From positions 1,399,001-1,463,000 of the forward strand of contig BJKQ01000012.1 in the NCBI GenBank assembly GCA_006538405.1: a stretch of DNA of 64,000 nt, in the 5' to 3' direction. The position numbers and the translations under genes are program-made. Source of the stretch: Hansfordia pulvinata (lineage: Eukaryota; Ascomycota; Sordariomycetes; Xylariales). The notes beneath the pieces are model-generated. The model was not told the origin of the DNA and searched no databases. It saw only the letters and a list, made by a program, of their open reading frames with translations. Of the stretch, positions 12,096-23,488 are shown one piece after another; within the stretch, counting starts at the first letter, position 1, and each line of letters opens with the position of its first letter.

Positions 12096-13642
12096 GTTGA
12101 GACGTGGGAGTGAGCCCGAAGCAGAGTCGTGTGTATGCGATATGGTATTCAGTAGGTACCAGAGAGAGGAAAACAGATGAGGCTGCTAGATCGGACCAGA
12201 GTCGGCCTGGGCTTGACTGTCGTACGGGAATACCTAGGGTTCTGTTTTTTTCCACGGGAGATTGTTGGCGAAGGAGGGACAGGGCACGAGTGATGAAAGC
12301 GGTCTGGAGGGACTGGAGCACACCAAGCGCGAGCCGGATCGTGGGGTTAGCAGGAGTCGTACAGGCGGCGGTGGTTGGACAGGCCGCGGGGCACGACGGC
12401 GGCGTGGCTTGGTGGGGTTCATCAAGCAATCGGCAGCGGGGATCGCCATTGATCCATTCATGGCAATTTGGTGTTGGCGGTGGCAGTGGCAGCTCAGGGT
12501 CCTCGGAGCACTAGCCAACCGCCCCGGGGCCAGTGTTGCCAGTCACCCACATCACCCAACGGCCGCCTCATCGGATTCGTTGGGTCTGGAGGGCAGCTTC
12601 CCTAGTGGCAGTCGCATACATGTAGTGGCAGTCGAAGCAGCGCGTCAGCCATTCGTGCTTTGACGGCCGAAGAGGTCAGGGATAAGGGTCTGGTCCAGGG
12701 GGATCGATAGATTTGTGCATAGGTACCAGGTAGCTACATGTACCCTGAAGAGATAAAACGGATACATGTTGGCCTGTCGTTGAAGTACCGACCGCCGCGA
12801 GACTTGAGGCACTTGAGCTTGAGCTTCGGCAAGTAGCGGATGCTGCATGCGCTCTCCGTACATTGGTACATCCAGTGGATCTATGGTCAAACGCTGTTTA
12901 TACGCATACCCCGCGATCCAATGCATCAATTGAAGAGGCGCGCAATTTTGCACCCGCCTAGCTGCCGACCCCACGTACAGATACTTACACCCAAAATGTC
13001 GACTCCCACCGGCAGTCGGGGTCCGGTCTCGTTGCTGTGAGTCAACCCCTCGATTTCTCGTGTCTCACATGGCGAGAAAAGCAAGCGAAGAAAATTTTCA
13101 TATTCGTAGACGTAGCAATAATAGAAGAATGAACCATAACCATGCGCTCTCAAGGGGTATGCTCGGAACGATCCAGTATCGTTGGACATTCGATGCGGGA
13201 CGGTGGGGTTGCAGGATCGTGGGAGACCTTCAATTCGTAGCCCTCCATGTGTAAGCGGCAGAAGAAGCGAGCGGAACCTGTTCCAAGCCGATATATCCGA
13301 AGAAGGGTGCCAGCTGGCTGCAAGATTTCAGAATGGGCTCATGAGCCAGAACAAGGCGGTTCAAGACGGCTTCGTTATTCCAGCGAAGACTTTAACGTCA
13401 TTTTGAACCCTGCTCGGGTACTTTCTTGGTAGCTGCACCCAGGGCCTGCAACGGAGGTGCCTCCAACCAGCCAGTACATGCAAGGTTAGGTACTCGTAGC
13501 CTCTCCCACGGCGCACACCCGCAAGCACAAGAACACCTCCCTCCCCCGACCGACTATCGGCTCCCACTCTGCCACTTACACGTCCCTCTCCACACCCACA
13601 GAGAGCCACAGAGACGCCCTCATCCCACTCCCACCGTCAACC
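12096..13642. other. Divergent promoter region ERG19 / ARG4
   Basis: 1.55 kb separating two start codons on opposite strands, so it holds both promoters. A TGAGTCA site is listed separately. No supportable gene. Confidence 0.6.
13038..13044. promoter_or_regulatory. TGAGTCA, candidate CPC1/Gcn4 site
   Basis: Exact match to the AP-1-like palindrome bound by the cross-pathway control bZIP factor, about 600 bases upstream of the ARG4 start. Arginine biosynthesis genes are known CPC1/Gcn4 targets in fungi. The distance is long and a 7-mer occurs by chance, so this is suggestive only. Confidence 0.35.
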
Positions 13643-13697
13643 ATGTCGCCGCCCACTGCCAGCATGCTCTGGGGAGGTCGCTTTTCTAGTACGTCCA

Positions 13698-13735
<38 letters not shown>

Positions 13736-15143
13736 CCTCGCTCCGGCCCTGGCCCTGGCCCTTATTGACCCTCCCGCTAATGCACCCCCAACAGGCGGCC
13801 TCGACCCCCTGATGATCACGTACAACGAGAGCATCCACTTCGACAAGGCCCTGTACCGCCAGGACATCCTCGGCAGCATCGCCTTTGCCCGCGCCAACAC
13901 AAAGGGAGGCATGCTGACCGAGGCCGAGTTCACCCAGATCGAGTCCGGCCTGCGCGATGTGCTGCGCGAGTGGGAGGCGGGCGAGTTCAAGATCGTCCCG
14001 GGAGTCGACGAGGACATCCACACGGCCAACGAGCGCCGGCTGGGCGAGCTCATCGGCAAGGACGTGGCCGGCAAGCTGCACACGGGCCGCAGCCGCAACG
14101 AGCAGGTCATCTGCGACATGCGCATGTGGCTGCGCGACGAGCTGCGCGCCATCGAGGCCCACCTCATCGACTTCCTGCGCGTCTCCTCCGACCGCGCCGA
14201 GGCCGACGTGGCCCACGTCATGCCGGGCTACACCCACCTCCAGCGGGCCCAGCCCATCCGCTGGAGCCACTGGATCATGTCCTACGGCCTGGCCTTCGCC
14301 TCGGACCTCGAGCGCCTGCGCGAGCTGATCCGCCGCGTCAACCGCTGCCCGCTCGGCTGCGGCGCCCTGGCCGGCAACCCCTTCAACATCGACCGCGACA
14401 TGATGGCCGAGGAGCTCGGCTTCGACGGCCTGCTGTGGAACTCGATGGGCGCCGTCGCCGACCGCGACTTTGTCGTCGAGGAGCTGCAGTGGGCCGCCAC
14501 CCTGACCCAGCACCTGTCGCGCTGGGCCGAGGACCTCATCATCTACTCGACCGCCGAGTTCGGCTTCGTCCGCCTGGCCGACGCCTACAGCACGGGCAGC
14601 TCCCTCATGCCCCAGAAGAAGAACCCGGACAGCCTCGAGCTGCTGCGCGGCAAGGGCGGCCGCGTCCTGGGCCAGATGACGGGCTTCATGTGCACCGTCA
14701 AGGGCCTGCCCTCGACCTACAACAAGGACCTGCAGGAGAGCTGGGAGGTCATGCTCGACAGCGTCAAGACGTCGAGCGACAGCATCCGCATCGCCACGGG
14801 CGTCCTGGCCACCCTCGAGGTCCGCCCCGACCGCATGCGCGCCGCCCTCGACCCCTTCATGCTCGCCACCGACGTCGCCGACTACCTCGTCCGCAAGGGC
14901 GTCCCCTTCCGCGAGACCCACCACATCTCGGGCCGCGTCGTCGCCCTGTCCGAGTCCACGGGCACCCCGATGAACGAGCTGACCTACGACCAGCTCAAGG
15001 GTGTCGACGCCCGCTTCGAGCCCGACATTGCCGACTCGTTCGACTACGAGCGCAGCGTCGAGATGCGCGCCGCCAAGGGCGGCACCAGCCGCGAATCGGT
15101 CCTCGAGCAGATCCGCGTCCTGCGCGAGACGCTGGACGCGTAA
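13643..15143 (+). CDS. ARG4: Argininosuccinate lyase
   Basis: Two exons, 13643-13688 and 13795-15143, encode 464 aa. The enzyme cleaves argininosuccinate to arginine and fumarate, the last step of arginine synthesis. The intron splits the codon of the second Ser in the invariant LWGGRFS-GG opening, which fixes the join. Seen: TGRSRNEQV (substrate binding), HVMPGYTHLQRAQP with the catalytic-pair His, and the fumarase/lyase superfamily signature SSLMPQKKNPD carrying the mobile catalytic-loop Ser. Length is normal for the family. The intron contains a tandem CGTCCT repeat, so its length may vary between strains. Confidence 0.98.
13698..13738. repeat. CGTCCT tandem repeat in ARG4 intron
   Basis: About six hexamer-type units, some degenerate, between the donor and acceptor of the single ARG4 intron. 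Confidence 0.8.
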
Positions 15144-15591
15144 GGCGTTTGGGCCTCTTCTGTCATATTAAAAGACGACGGAAGACACGGAAGCCGAGGG
15201 CGACAAACTCGGCCAGCCAGGCTCTCATCTTCCCTCGCAAGTCGGACTGATTTTCTTTACGTTGAACGCATTTGGGCCGGGAGCGCGCAGGGAAACGGGA
15301 TCACTTACACCTAGACATGGAGTGGAATTTATAGAGGGTAAAACACAAATCAGAAAAGATCACAGGCACGACTGAAATGAGGCAGAAAAAAAAAACAAGC
15401 ATTCCTTTCGAAGAAGAGAACAAAAGGCTTCTCTTGTTGTGATCGCTCTGCTACCAAAGTCAGGCGATGGATGCAATCAAGTCGCTGCGCAGGTCTTGGA
15501 TGCGTCTAACGACGGTCTATCTATCGCTTGCCATCTGCACAGTGTGTGCGGACGTCCCGCGCTCTAGACTCGGCTCTTCGTCTTAATTCTC
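15144..15591. other. Convergent spacer ARG4 / MCU
   Basis: About 450 bases between stop codons. AT-richer 3' UTR-like sequence with A-rich runs near 15390. No gene seen. Confidence 0.6.
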
Positions 15592-17103
15592 TCACCGTCC
15601 GCGCTCCGATCCCGTCTCCTGGGAATTCTCTTGATGTGGCTTCTCCTCGTGGTGCTTCTTCTGCTGTGCGCCTTCGTCGTCCTCGTCCTCCTCCTCGTTG
15701 CTCCGCCCCTTGCGCTTGCCCTCCTCCTTCTCTAGGACCTCCTTGACCTCCTCGCCACCGAGATCGCGGGCCTCGTTGTAGTCGACGTCGTACTCCTCAG
15801 CGACGATGCGGATCTCGCGGCGCAGGGCGTTGGCGTCGTGGGTCAGGGCCTCCCACTGGGCCGGGTCGAAGCCCTTGGACTGGTAGAGGACGTTCTGGCG
15901 GCGGGAGACGGTGATCTTGAGGGCGGCCTGGTAGCTGAGGTCGCGGCTGATGAAGAGGAACCACAGGTAGCCGCCCATGATGGTGGTCAGGCCGGCCAGG
16001 TAGGTGACGGGCTCGACGAGGTCCCAGCCCGCGTCGGTGTGGAAGGTGACAAAGTAGACGGTGGCCCACCAGGCGGACAGGGCGCCGAAGCCAGCCTTGG
16101 CCAGGCGGTGGGCGCCCCGGTGCGCCAGCGTGTCGCACTCCTGCTTGATGCGGGACATCTCGTCAACGCGGCGCGACAGTCGGCGCAGGCGCAGGCGCAT
16201 GTAGTGGGTGCGGTCGTGGAAGGAGGGGACGTCGACGCGCATCTCGGCGTCGTGGCCGTCGATGGTGACGGCGAACTCGCGGCCGCGGGCGGCGTCGCGG
16301 ATGAAGTCGCCGACCTCGGTGCTGCTGCTCCAGCGGACCCAGTCCTGGTGCTCAGCGGGCGTGCGGGCGCCCTCGCGGCCGGCGCCCGAGTACGAGGCGA
16401 CGTTCCGGCGGCCGCCGTCGCCGGCGCCGTCGCTTCGACCGCGGACGACGTGGCCCGAGCCGTCGCGCTCCGAGGCCTCGGCCATGAAGTAGACGTTGGG
16501 CACCTTCTCGCGGCCGTCGCGGTCGTAGACAGGGGGCAGCTCGGCCTGGATCAGGCGCTCGAGGTAGGACAGGGGCTGCTGGGGGTGGACGAGCAGAGCG
16601 AGGGGCTGGATGTCCTCGTTGTGGGCGATGGAGCGGAACTCGCCCTTGTTGCCCTGCTCGTCGTGGGTGGCGTCGACGGGCAGGGGGAGGATGAGCTTGA
16701 GCAGGCGGGTGGGCGTGGTCAGCAGGCGGCCCTTGGTCATGGACTTGTTCATGTTCTTGCGGTCGTCGCTGACGGGGGGCTGGTCGGCGCCCTCGCGCTG
16801 CCAGGGCCGCTTGATCTGCTGCTTGGTGGCGGCGGCGATGCCCGCGCGCACGTCGGCCTCGTGCGACTCGTGGTCCTTGCGGCTCAGGTCGCTGTCGGTG
16901 GGCGCGCCGGTGATGGAGCGGCGCGCGGGGAAGGACGTGACCAGGCCGCGAGAGGCCGCGGCGGCGCCATTGCGCGGGGGCGGGAGGGGACGGAGCCCGC
17001 CATGATGCCGGAGTAGAGAGGCGCGTGCCGGGGCGGTGCCGCAGGCCGCCAGACGCCCGGTCAAGAGGGCAAGCTGGGGGCACGCGCGAGAAGCATAGCT
17101 CAT
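15592..17103 (-). CDS. MCU: Mitochondrial calcium uniporter pore subunit
   Basis: Single 503-codon frame. It forms the Ca2+-selective pore of the inner mitochondrial membrane. Seen: an Arg/Ala-rich, acid-poor N terminus typical of a mitochondrial presequence (about residues 1-65), a matrix N-terminal domain, a coiled-coil-prone [12 protein letters not shown] segment, a first membrane helix at about 338-355, the pore signature WDLVEP (Trp360, Asp361, Glu364, the DxxE selectivity filter), and a second helix at about 366-387. The C terminus is long, acidic and then Lys/Glu-rich (EEEDEDDE). Fungal MCUs are known to work without EMRE; no MICU partner gene lies in this window. Convergent with ARG4. 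Confidence 0.93.
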   Translation of the reverse strand: MSYASRACPQLALLTGRLAACGTAPARASLLRHHGGLRPLPPPRNGAAAASRGLVTSFPARRSITGAPTDSDLSRKDHESHEADVRAGIAAATKQQIKRPWQREGADQPPVSDDRKNMNKSMTKGRLLTTPTRLLKLILPLPVDATHDEQGNKGEFRSIAHNEDIQPLALLVHPQQPLSYLERLIQAELPPVYDRDGREKVPNVYFMAEASERDGSGHVVRGRSDGAGDGGRRNVASYSGAGREGARTPAEHQDWVRWSSSTEVGDFIRDAARGREFAVTIDGHDAEMRVDVPSFHDRTHYMRLRLRRLSRRVDEMSRIKQECDTLAHRGAHRLAKAGFGALSAWWATVYFVTFHTDAGWDLVEPVTYLAGLTTIMGGYLWFLFISRDLSYQAALKITVSRRQNVLYQSKGFDPAQWEALTHDANALRREIRIVAEEYDVDYNEARDLGGEEVKEVLEKEEGKRKGRSNEEEDEDDEGAQQKKHHEEKPHQENSQETGSERGR

Positions 17104-17772
17104 ATCTGCTCGGGTGGCGGGGGTTTATTCGCTCGTGTCCAAGTCGAACGAACGGTCGGTCGGTAGGTGGCGGCGGAAGGAGGTAGGGAGGGAGGAAGAC
17201 GGAGTGCCGGAGTCGAGGTGAAGCGTGCAGGTCAGGTCAGCTCGTCCGGGCACGAGAGAGGCGGAGGAGCATGTTCACCCAACTGGCGGACGGCTTGGAG
17301 AGAACAGCTGTCGATGACGGGGATGTGTGAGGGCCCCCCTGGTTCGAGCAAGCGCGCGTTTCTGCTTCGAGTACTTGGACGGACGGCGGGAGGTGGAAAG
17401 GGGCCGGTGAGAAGCGACGCCCAGAGCAGAGTGATGAGCGAGATAACTACAGGTAGTGCCTGCCTGCCAGCCAGCCTGTGTGCCTGCCTGGGCGGGTGGG
17501 CGGCGGACTAAAAGCTCCTGGGATTACGTAGTCGGGGCGTGGCGAGCCGCTGACGTCATGGCCGGGTCACGATCCAAACCGGGCACAGCCGCTGCGGCCT
17601 CTGCGTAGTGTTTCAAGACTCGCACATATCAATCCCCGGCTTGGCCTGTCTTCCGTCGGTCACAAACAAGCCAATTCACGCATGCACGCCCGCCCGAGAG
17701 GCCTCTGCAACTTTTGGCAAAGGAGGCGGCGATGGAGCCTCATCAATCATGTGCGCGAGAGTACTCATTCGT

Positions 17773-17784
17773 ACGAGTACTCGT
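17773..17784. repeat. ACGAGTACTCGT palindrome
   Basis: Perfect 12-base palindrome, the same element as in the 32-34 kb cluster, embedded in a wider CGTACGAGTACTCGTA context. Confidence 0.55.
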
Positions 17785-18156
17785 ATGCAGTCTGCACTGA
17801 GCCACTGCGCCGAATGATTGGGCCTCGGGGTGCCAGCAAGCCGCCCCATCTTCGACTTCCTTGATTCTTCAGCAGACGCCAGTCCCAAACAGACTGACCG
17901 CCTGCAAGTCTGAAGCCATCTCGGGGCTGAGAAGCAGGAGAAGGCCGGGATGGCTGCTGTTGCTGTTTCGAAAGGTTTTTATCGCTTGGATGAGGAAAAT
18001 GAGAGCAGGCTCAGACCGTCTCCCTATTCTGTTGCCGTGGAAGAGTCTCTTTAACTGACTGACCATCAGTATCAACGAGAACAAGACAACCAATCATGAC
18101 AAAACAAAAGAAAAACGCACAATATCACTCAGCAAAACAGTCGCCGTCAAGACAGA

Positions 18157-18164
18157 AAAAAAAG
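18157..18164 (-). terminator. Pol III oligo-T terminator of tRNA-Arg
   Basis: Uninterrupted T run on the minus strand just downstream of the tRNA 3' end (about 18157-18166), as expected for RNA polymerase III. Confidence 0.7.
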
Positions 18165-18180
18165 CAAGCGAAGCTGTGAG

Positions 18181-18263
18181 CGACCCCCGCAGGATTCGAA
18201 CCTGCAATCTTCAGAGTATTTCACATACCGAAATCTGACGCGATACCATTTCGCCAGGAGGCC
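18181..18263 (-). tRNA. tRNA-Arg(TCG) with an 11-base intron
   Basis: The minus strand folds into a complete cloverleaf. The 7-bp acceptor stem has two G-U pairs (5' GGCCTCC with 3' GGGGGTC, discriminator G). The D arm is GCGA/TCGC, the anticodon stem TCAGA/TCTGA and the T arm GCAGG-TTCGAAT-CCTGC. Eighteen bases lie between the anticodon stem halves; removing 11 bases after position 37 leaves a 7-base loop TTTCGGC with anticodon TCG (reads CGA, Arg). The intron sits at the standard eukaryotic position. An eight-T run (Pol III terminator) follows about 15 bases downstream. Intron edges are uncertain by one base. Confidence 0.88.
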
Positions 18264-19246
18264 CACTAATCCATCTGCTGCCAGTTGAGTGCAAGTTGCC
18301 AAATTTGCTGAGTCTATATAGCCGCAAAGACCCAGCTCAAGCACCGAGCCCCCAATCTTGGGGACTTATTACGAGTCGTACGAGTACATGCACACAAAGA
18401 CACGATAGAACATTTGGTGTCTTTTTACCCTTGATAGAACACAATTCACCTACACCGTCATATGAATGCATTCATTCCACGGCAAACGTACGGCATACCT
18501 AAAGTAATCAGACACTGTCGGGCGAGAGATGCTCACAAAGTAACAAAGCGTACTTGGTTCTGTCCCTCACTGCGAGTACGTACTCGAATTACGAGACCGT
18601 CGTTGGGGGCTCCCGTCCAGACCCTGAACCCATCTCCAGACCCTCATCAATCACCAAGACCCGCTGCGACGGTGTGCCGCTCAGGCCCTCATCTCAGCCG
18701 CACTCTACGGAGAGGAGCCCGTTGCGCTGGCTGTGGCAACACAGTCAGACACCAGTCTGCGATCCTCCGCTATGCCTCAGCGCCGACTGGTGCTAATCCC
18801 ACCCAGCTGCCTCCAACCCCCGACCCCCCGACCCTCCGAGCGGGGGTCCGAACGTTCAGCCTCAAGAGCTTCGTCGGCGAGTGGAGACCTGCTGAAGCTT
18901 CTGCTGCCCCTATCGCCGTGGCACACCCCTGCTAGAGCCGGCCGTGACGCGGACAAACGCAGATTCGGCCATCGTGGGATGCCCGACCCAGCATCAGATC
19001 GAGGCTGTTCGTCGAGGGGCCGAGTATGGGGTTCGGCCTTGAGCGCGGTAGCATGGGCTATCGCCAGGGATCGACTGTCTCGTGGATTGCGGAGGCGCAA
19101 GGGAGTATAAGATGGGCCGGCGTTCTGCATCGCCAGGACGAATAATCATCTTTGGACATCATCATTAGCACGACTACCTAGTACACGAAAACATCACACG
19201 CAAAACACCACTCTACGCCCGAGTATCACATCTTCCTCCTCACAGC
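18264..19246. other. Divergent spacer tRNA-Arg / aldo-keto reductase
   Basis: Just under 1 kb with the promoter of the aldo/keto reductase gene. Frames present lack motifs. Confidence 0.55.
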
Positions 19247-20669
19247 ATGTCGACGAGCAGCAACATCAAACTCGGCCAGCTGGGCCGCAACGGACCCATG
19301 GTGCCCCGGATGGGCCTGGGCCTCCTGGGCCTGAGCCTGGGCGACAGCGTGGCGGACACGAGCACCATCCTGTTAGTCTCTTCCCCCTCTCTGCCCCTCC
19401 TAAACCTTTCCAAGAGAAAAAGACACCCGACTGACCACCGACAAAAAAACTCGCAGCCCCGACGAGGAGCGCCTGGGCCTGCTAGACCACGCGTGGCGGC
19501 GCGGGGCGACGCTGTGGGACACGTCGGCCGCGTACCGGGACAGCGAGGACCTGCTGGGCAAGTGGTTCCGGCTGCACCCGGAGCGGAGGGCCGACGTGTT
19601 CCTGGCGACCAAGTTCGCGGTCCGCGCCGACTTCTCCGAGGCCGCCACCCGGGGCCCCCGCGCCTACATGGACACGTCTCCGGCCTGGTGCCGCGAGAGC
19701 TGCGAGACCTCGCTGCGCCGCCTCGGCATCGACTGCATCGACCTGTTCTACGTCCAGCGCTACGACGAGGTCACCCCCATCGAGAAGACGGTCGAGGCCA
19801 TGGCGGAGTTGAAGAGGTAAGGTTTTTTTTGTCTTTTCTTTTTCTTTCTCCCTCCTCCCGTCCTCGGTTATCGAAGCTTCGGACGAGTGAGAGGGGAAAT
19901 AGGAGGGAACGACGAAAAGCTAACGCTCGTCATCACCACAGGGAAGGCAAGATCAAGCACCTGGGCCTGTGCGAGTGCTCCTCGTCGACGCTGCGCCGCG
20001 CCCACGCCGTCCACCCCATCACCGCCGTTCAGATCGAGTACTCGCCCTGGTCGCTCGACGCCGAGACGGAGCGCGGCACCAACCTGCTGGCCACGTGCCG
20101 CGAGCTCGGCGTCGCCGTCGTCCCCTACTCACCCCTGGGCCGCGGCTTCCTGGGCGGCCGCATCCGCTCGCGCGCCGACCTGGGCACGGCTGCCGAGGGC
20201 GCAGGGGGCGAAGAAGCCGAGGAGGAGAAGAAGGATGATGGAGACGACAAAGAGGGAGAAGAGAAGAAGAAGACGGCCGGCGCAGCCCACTGGCGCAACC
20301 ACTACCCGCGCTTCGCCGCCGACAACTTTGCGCACAACCTGTCGCTGGTCGAGGGCCTCGAGGCGATCGCCTTCGCGGCCGACCCCGCGACCACCCAGGA
20401 GAAGAAGCCCGAGAGGACCCTGGCCCAGTTCGTGCTGGCCTGGATCCTGGCCCAGGGCGACGACATGTTCCCCATCCCCGGCACGCGGTCGCCGCGCCGC
20501 GTCGACGAGAACGCCGGCGCCGCCGCCCCGGGCATGGAGGTCACCCCGGCCGAGGACGCCGCCGTCCGCGACCTGCTCCGCCGCGCCGGCGGGCCCGGGG
20601 TCCCGCCACGCCGAGGGCATCGCCGTGCAGGCCCAGAACTGGGCCGACACGGCGCCGCTGCGTGAGTGA
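19247..20669 (+). CDS. Aldo/keto reductase with catalytic His replaced by Gln; C-terminal frame break
   Basis: Exons 19247-19371, 19457-19816 and 19942-20669. NADPH-dependent carbonyl reductase fold, about 403 aa. Seen: MGLGLLGLS near the start, [11 protein letters not shown] (Asp63, Tyr68), LATKFA (Lys94), [19 protein letters not shown] and [17 protein letters not shown] for cofactor binding. At the tetrad His position the sequence is LFYVQRYDE (Gln142) where relatives have a VHR-type motif, so activity may be changed. An acidic Glu/Asp/Lys insert lies in exon 3. The conserved ending ([16 protein letters not shown]) is in a different frame from the rest of exon 3; the break lies at the GGGCCCGGGG run near 20597-20604. 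Read literally, the frame would instead stop at 20665 with an unrelated tail. Confidence 0.82.
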
Positions 20670-21300
20670 AGCCCCCGCGCGGGGGCGGGAGAGGAGATGG
20701 AAACGTTGCGCAGCAGGGTAGGCAGAGTTTAGGAATACGGTCGAGGCCCCCAAGTGGTCAGAATCGCGGTGGTCTATTCTTTGCTGTCGTGGCCATACTG
20801 TGTTGATCGCGCAAATGTTTTTTTTTTTTTGGACTTGAGTAAGCTGCCCATTGGGACAGACAGGCGTTGATACTGGGAATTACTTCACTCTGGGCGTCGG
20901 GCCTTTCTTAACAATACTTGAATGTGTGGCATCTTGGCTCTCACAGCGCTACCGCCCTCATCGATATGTTAAAACACATTCAGAGACGCGAAATGTCAAT
21001 TCTGTTCTTTAAAACCTCTAGGCCTGTCCTCACTGTACAGGCATCTCCGCCAGCGCAGCAGATTGCCCGGGGCATCTTTCCGAAATCCAAACCCGCGTGT
21101 CCTGTACCGGCGGATATGTGCATGCCGGCCCAGCTAGCATTAGTGGAGAGGGGCCAGGGTATCAAGTCTATCGTCTATCGTCTATCATCTATGGTGGGGT
21201 GGATTGGAATGCAAAAAGCGATCAACAGCAAAACAAGTCGAGGTGGTGGCCGAGTCGCACTGCGTGCGGCGCGACTGGGGCCGACACGATCGGGCGAGCT
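20670..21300. other. Convergent spacer AKR / lipoxygenase
   Basis: About 630 bases between stop codons, with a T run near 20818-20830. Nothing else recognised. Confidence 0.6.
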
Positions 21301-23488
21301 CTAGATGGCGGACCAGCCGGCCGCCTTCTTCGGGTGCAGGGCTGGCCATACGAACGGCATGTTGTTTTGTGCCACCATGCCGATCCCGTCTGTTTGTTTA
21401 ATCTTGCGGTTTTCAACTTCCGTGACGAGAGGGTCCAGTTTCTTCTGGAACACCTTGCTGGCCTGTCGCGTCTCTTCGTTGAGGCGGCGAAGCATTTCCT
21501 CGTTGCTGAACATGTAGTATATGGTCTCTGGATTGCCATCCTTTTTCGCCATTTCCGGGCGGGTGAACGAGAGCAAAAGCCCGATTTGGCCGAGCGATGC
21601 CTTCAGACCAGGTAGGTACTCAGCCACGTCTTCGACTCCCTTTTCGGTCGGCAGCTTCTTGTAAAAAGCCACGGGGTGCATGGGCAACGTAGCGGTGGAA
21701 GCGGCTGGGGAGTTGGTATTCAACACGCCGTGCATGACCGTTACCAAATAGGCCATGTGTGTCATGATATCAATGACACCCTCCCTGGTCTCGACCTGCT
21801 TCGGGAAGTCTTTGACGTCGGCATTGGTGTTGGCTTCATTGATCCATTCCTGGAGTTCCTCGTCTTTCTTGACTGCCGCCTCATCGGCATAATACGACTC
21901 GACGAACGTGGTCATGAATTTGCGGATGGCTTCGGTGATTTTGTTGGCATCGTCTCTGTACGGGAAGTATTTGATGCCATCGACTCCGCGAGTCTTCAGG
22001 TTTTCCTTCAGGTAGAGCTTCTGGAAATTACTGGCGGGAATGAACCTGTTGCCGTTCTGTTCGGATGTGGTATGATAGAGGTCGCTGGTGTATTCTCCAG
22101 CCTTGCCACCCTCCCAAGGGAAAAATGCGTCAATGGGGCCGTTTTTATTCAGCAGCCTGTCCTTGGCGGCGTGTCGCATCGCGAACGTAAGCTTATTCAC
22201 TATAAGATGACATTAGCCATTGCAATTTATACGCTGGTAATGGGGGGATGGCCTTACTGTGACGCAGAACAACCATAAGGGGGTGTTGCTCGCTCAGCGT
22301 GCGGATTGCTGCCAAATAGACAATCTCGGGGGTTTCGTGGCAAGCCGCGAGATGGTACCACTGTGTGAACCAGAAATCGTTTTGATTGAACATCATTTTG
22401 GCAAGCAACCAGTCGTTCTTGCTATCCTTCGGCGTGTAATAAAAGTCAGGTTTAGCCCCAGGGACGTTAGACTTGATTGCCAGTGGTCTGAACTGGTCTT
22501 CGGCGTCCACATAGAAGTAGGCCTGGCTGGCAGCCCCATACTTCGGCAAGCCTCCTGGGTTTGAAGTTTGTGACCCCTGGTCTTTGTGATCCGCAATGTA
22601 GAGCTTCTTGCTTGCTGTTAGCTCTTCAAGGCTGGACGCACGGCCGACGACAGCCGTGACATCCTCGGCTTTGACTGTGAACCCGTTCCAATCTTCCTTG
22701 TCCTCGACGCGCCGGATGCTGAACGGTGCTACAGAGAGCCTTTCCATGGCAAAGGTGAGGTCGCCAAGCGTGTCGTGGTCAAAATTCTCAACGATGCCCT
22801 TGAAGGGGCCGTCTGGCATCGTTTTGCTGAAGTGTTGCGTGGTCGATCCTCCTTTTTTCAGATGGTAAAGCTGCTTGTAATCTTCAAGCTTCGCAATCTG
22901 CAAGCACCAGGTTAGTATAGGCAGCGCTGGCAACCCATCGGGGTGAGATGACATACCTTGCCAGTCTCCGGGTCAGCATATCCAGCAGAAGCCATCGCCA
23001 CTCCGGCAGCCTTCGTTTCTTTGTCTACATTGCTATACCAGTAATCCACTGATCAAGTATTAGCTGAAGCCTTGTATGGGAGATTCGGCCTTTTTTTTCG
23101 GGAGGAGGGGTTCATCGTGTAAGTCGCAAATCTCCCACATACTGTACTTGTAGAGTTGATCTCTCTCGAACTCTGTCGCTTTGAGTCCTTCGCCGCCCGG
23201 ATAGAAAGGCGTTGGCTTGTTAAAGAGTGAGCTTTTAGGGTTGGTGATGTCGCCGGCATACTGCCAGATCTTTTGCTTCTTCTTGATATCGCCAACTCTG
23301 TCCCCTAATTCGCCGGTGATCTTGGCGAGACCAGTAGGAGGTAGAGATGCTTTGTCGGCGTTATACCCCGGGAACCAGTCGTTCTCCTGGGCCTTCACCG
23401 AAAAGGTGGTTCCATCGACCGCTCGAGGGAGCACGGAAGCCTGGACGGCGACGGCGGCGACGAGCAGAGTCGTCGCGAAAGAGACCAT
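21301..23488 (-). CDS. Secreted lipoxygenase
   Basis: Four exons, 23488-23143, 23048-22957, 22897-22258 and 22199-21301, encode 658 aa. Lipoxygenases dioxygenate polyunsaturated fatty acids to hydroperoxides. Seen: a signal peptide (MVSFATTLLVAAVAVQAS) and the central metal-site helix WYHLAACHETPEIVYLAAIRTLSEQHP with His328 and His333, then MHGVLNTNS with His516 and Asn520, and a C-terminal Ile658 whose carboxylate would be the fifth ligand. The overall set matches the lipoxygenase iron/manganese site, and EIVYLAAIRTLSEQHP is typical of the fungal secreted branch. The first His pair is spaced by four residues, as in iron lipoxygenases. Introns have CTAAC/CTAAT branch points. Which metal is bound and the product position cannot be read from the sequence. 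Confidence 0.93.

Larger units (their letters stand above)
17104..18180. other. Spacer upstream of MCU
   Basis: Contains the MCU promoter (minus strand) and repeats of the GGCAGGC type near 17460. No gene seen. A perfect ACGAGTACTCGT palindrome is listed separately. Confidence 0.55.
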
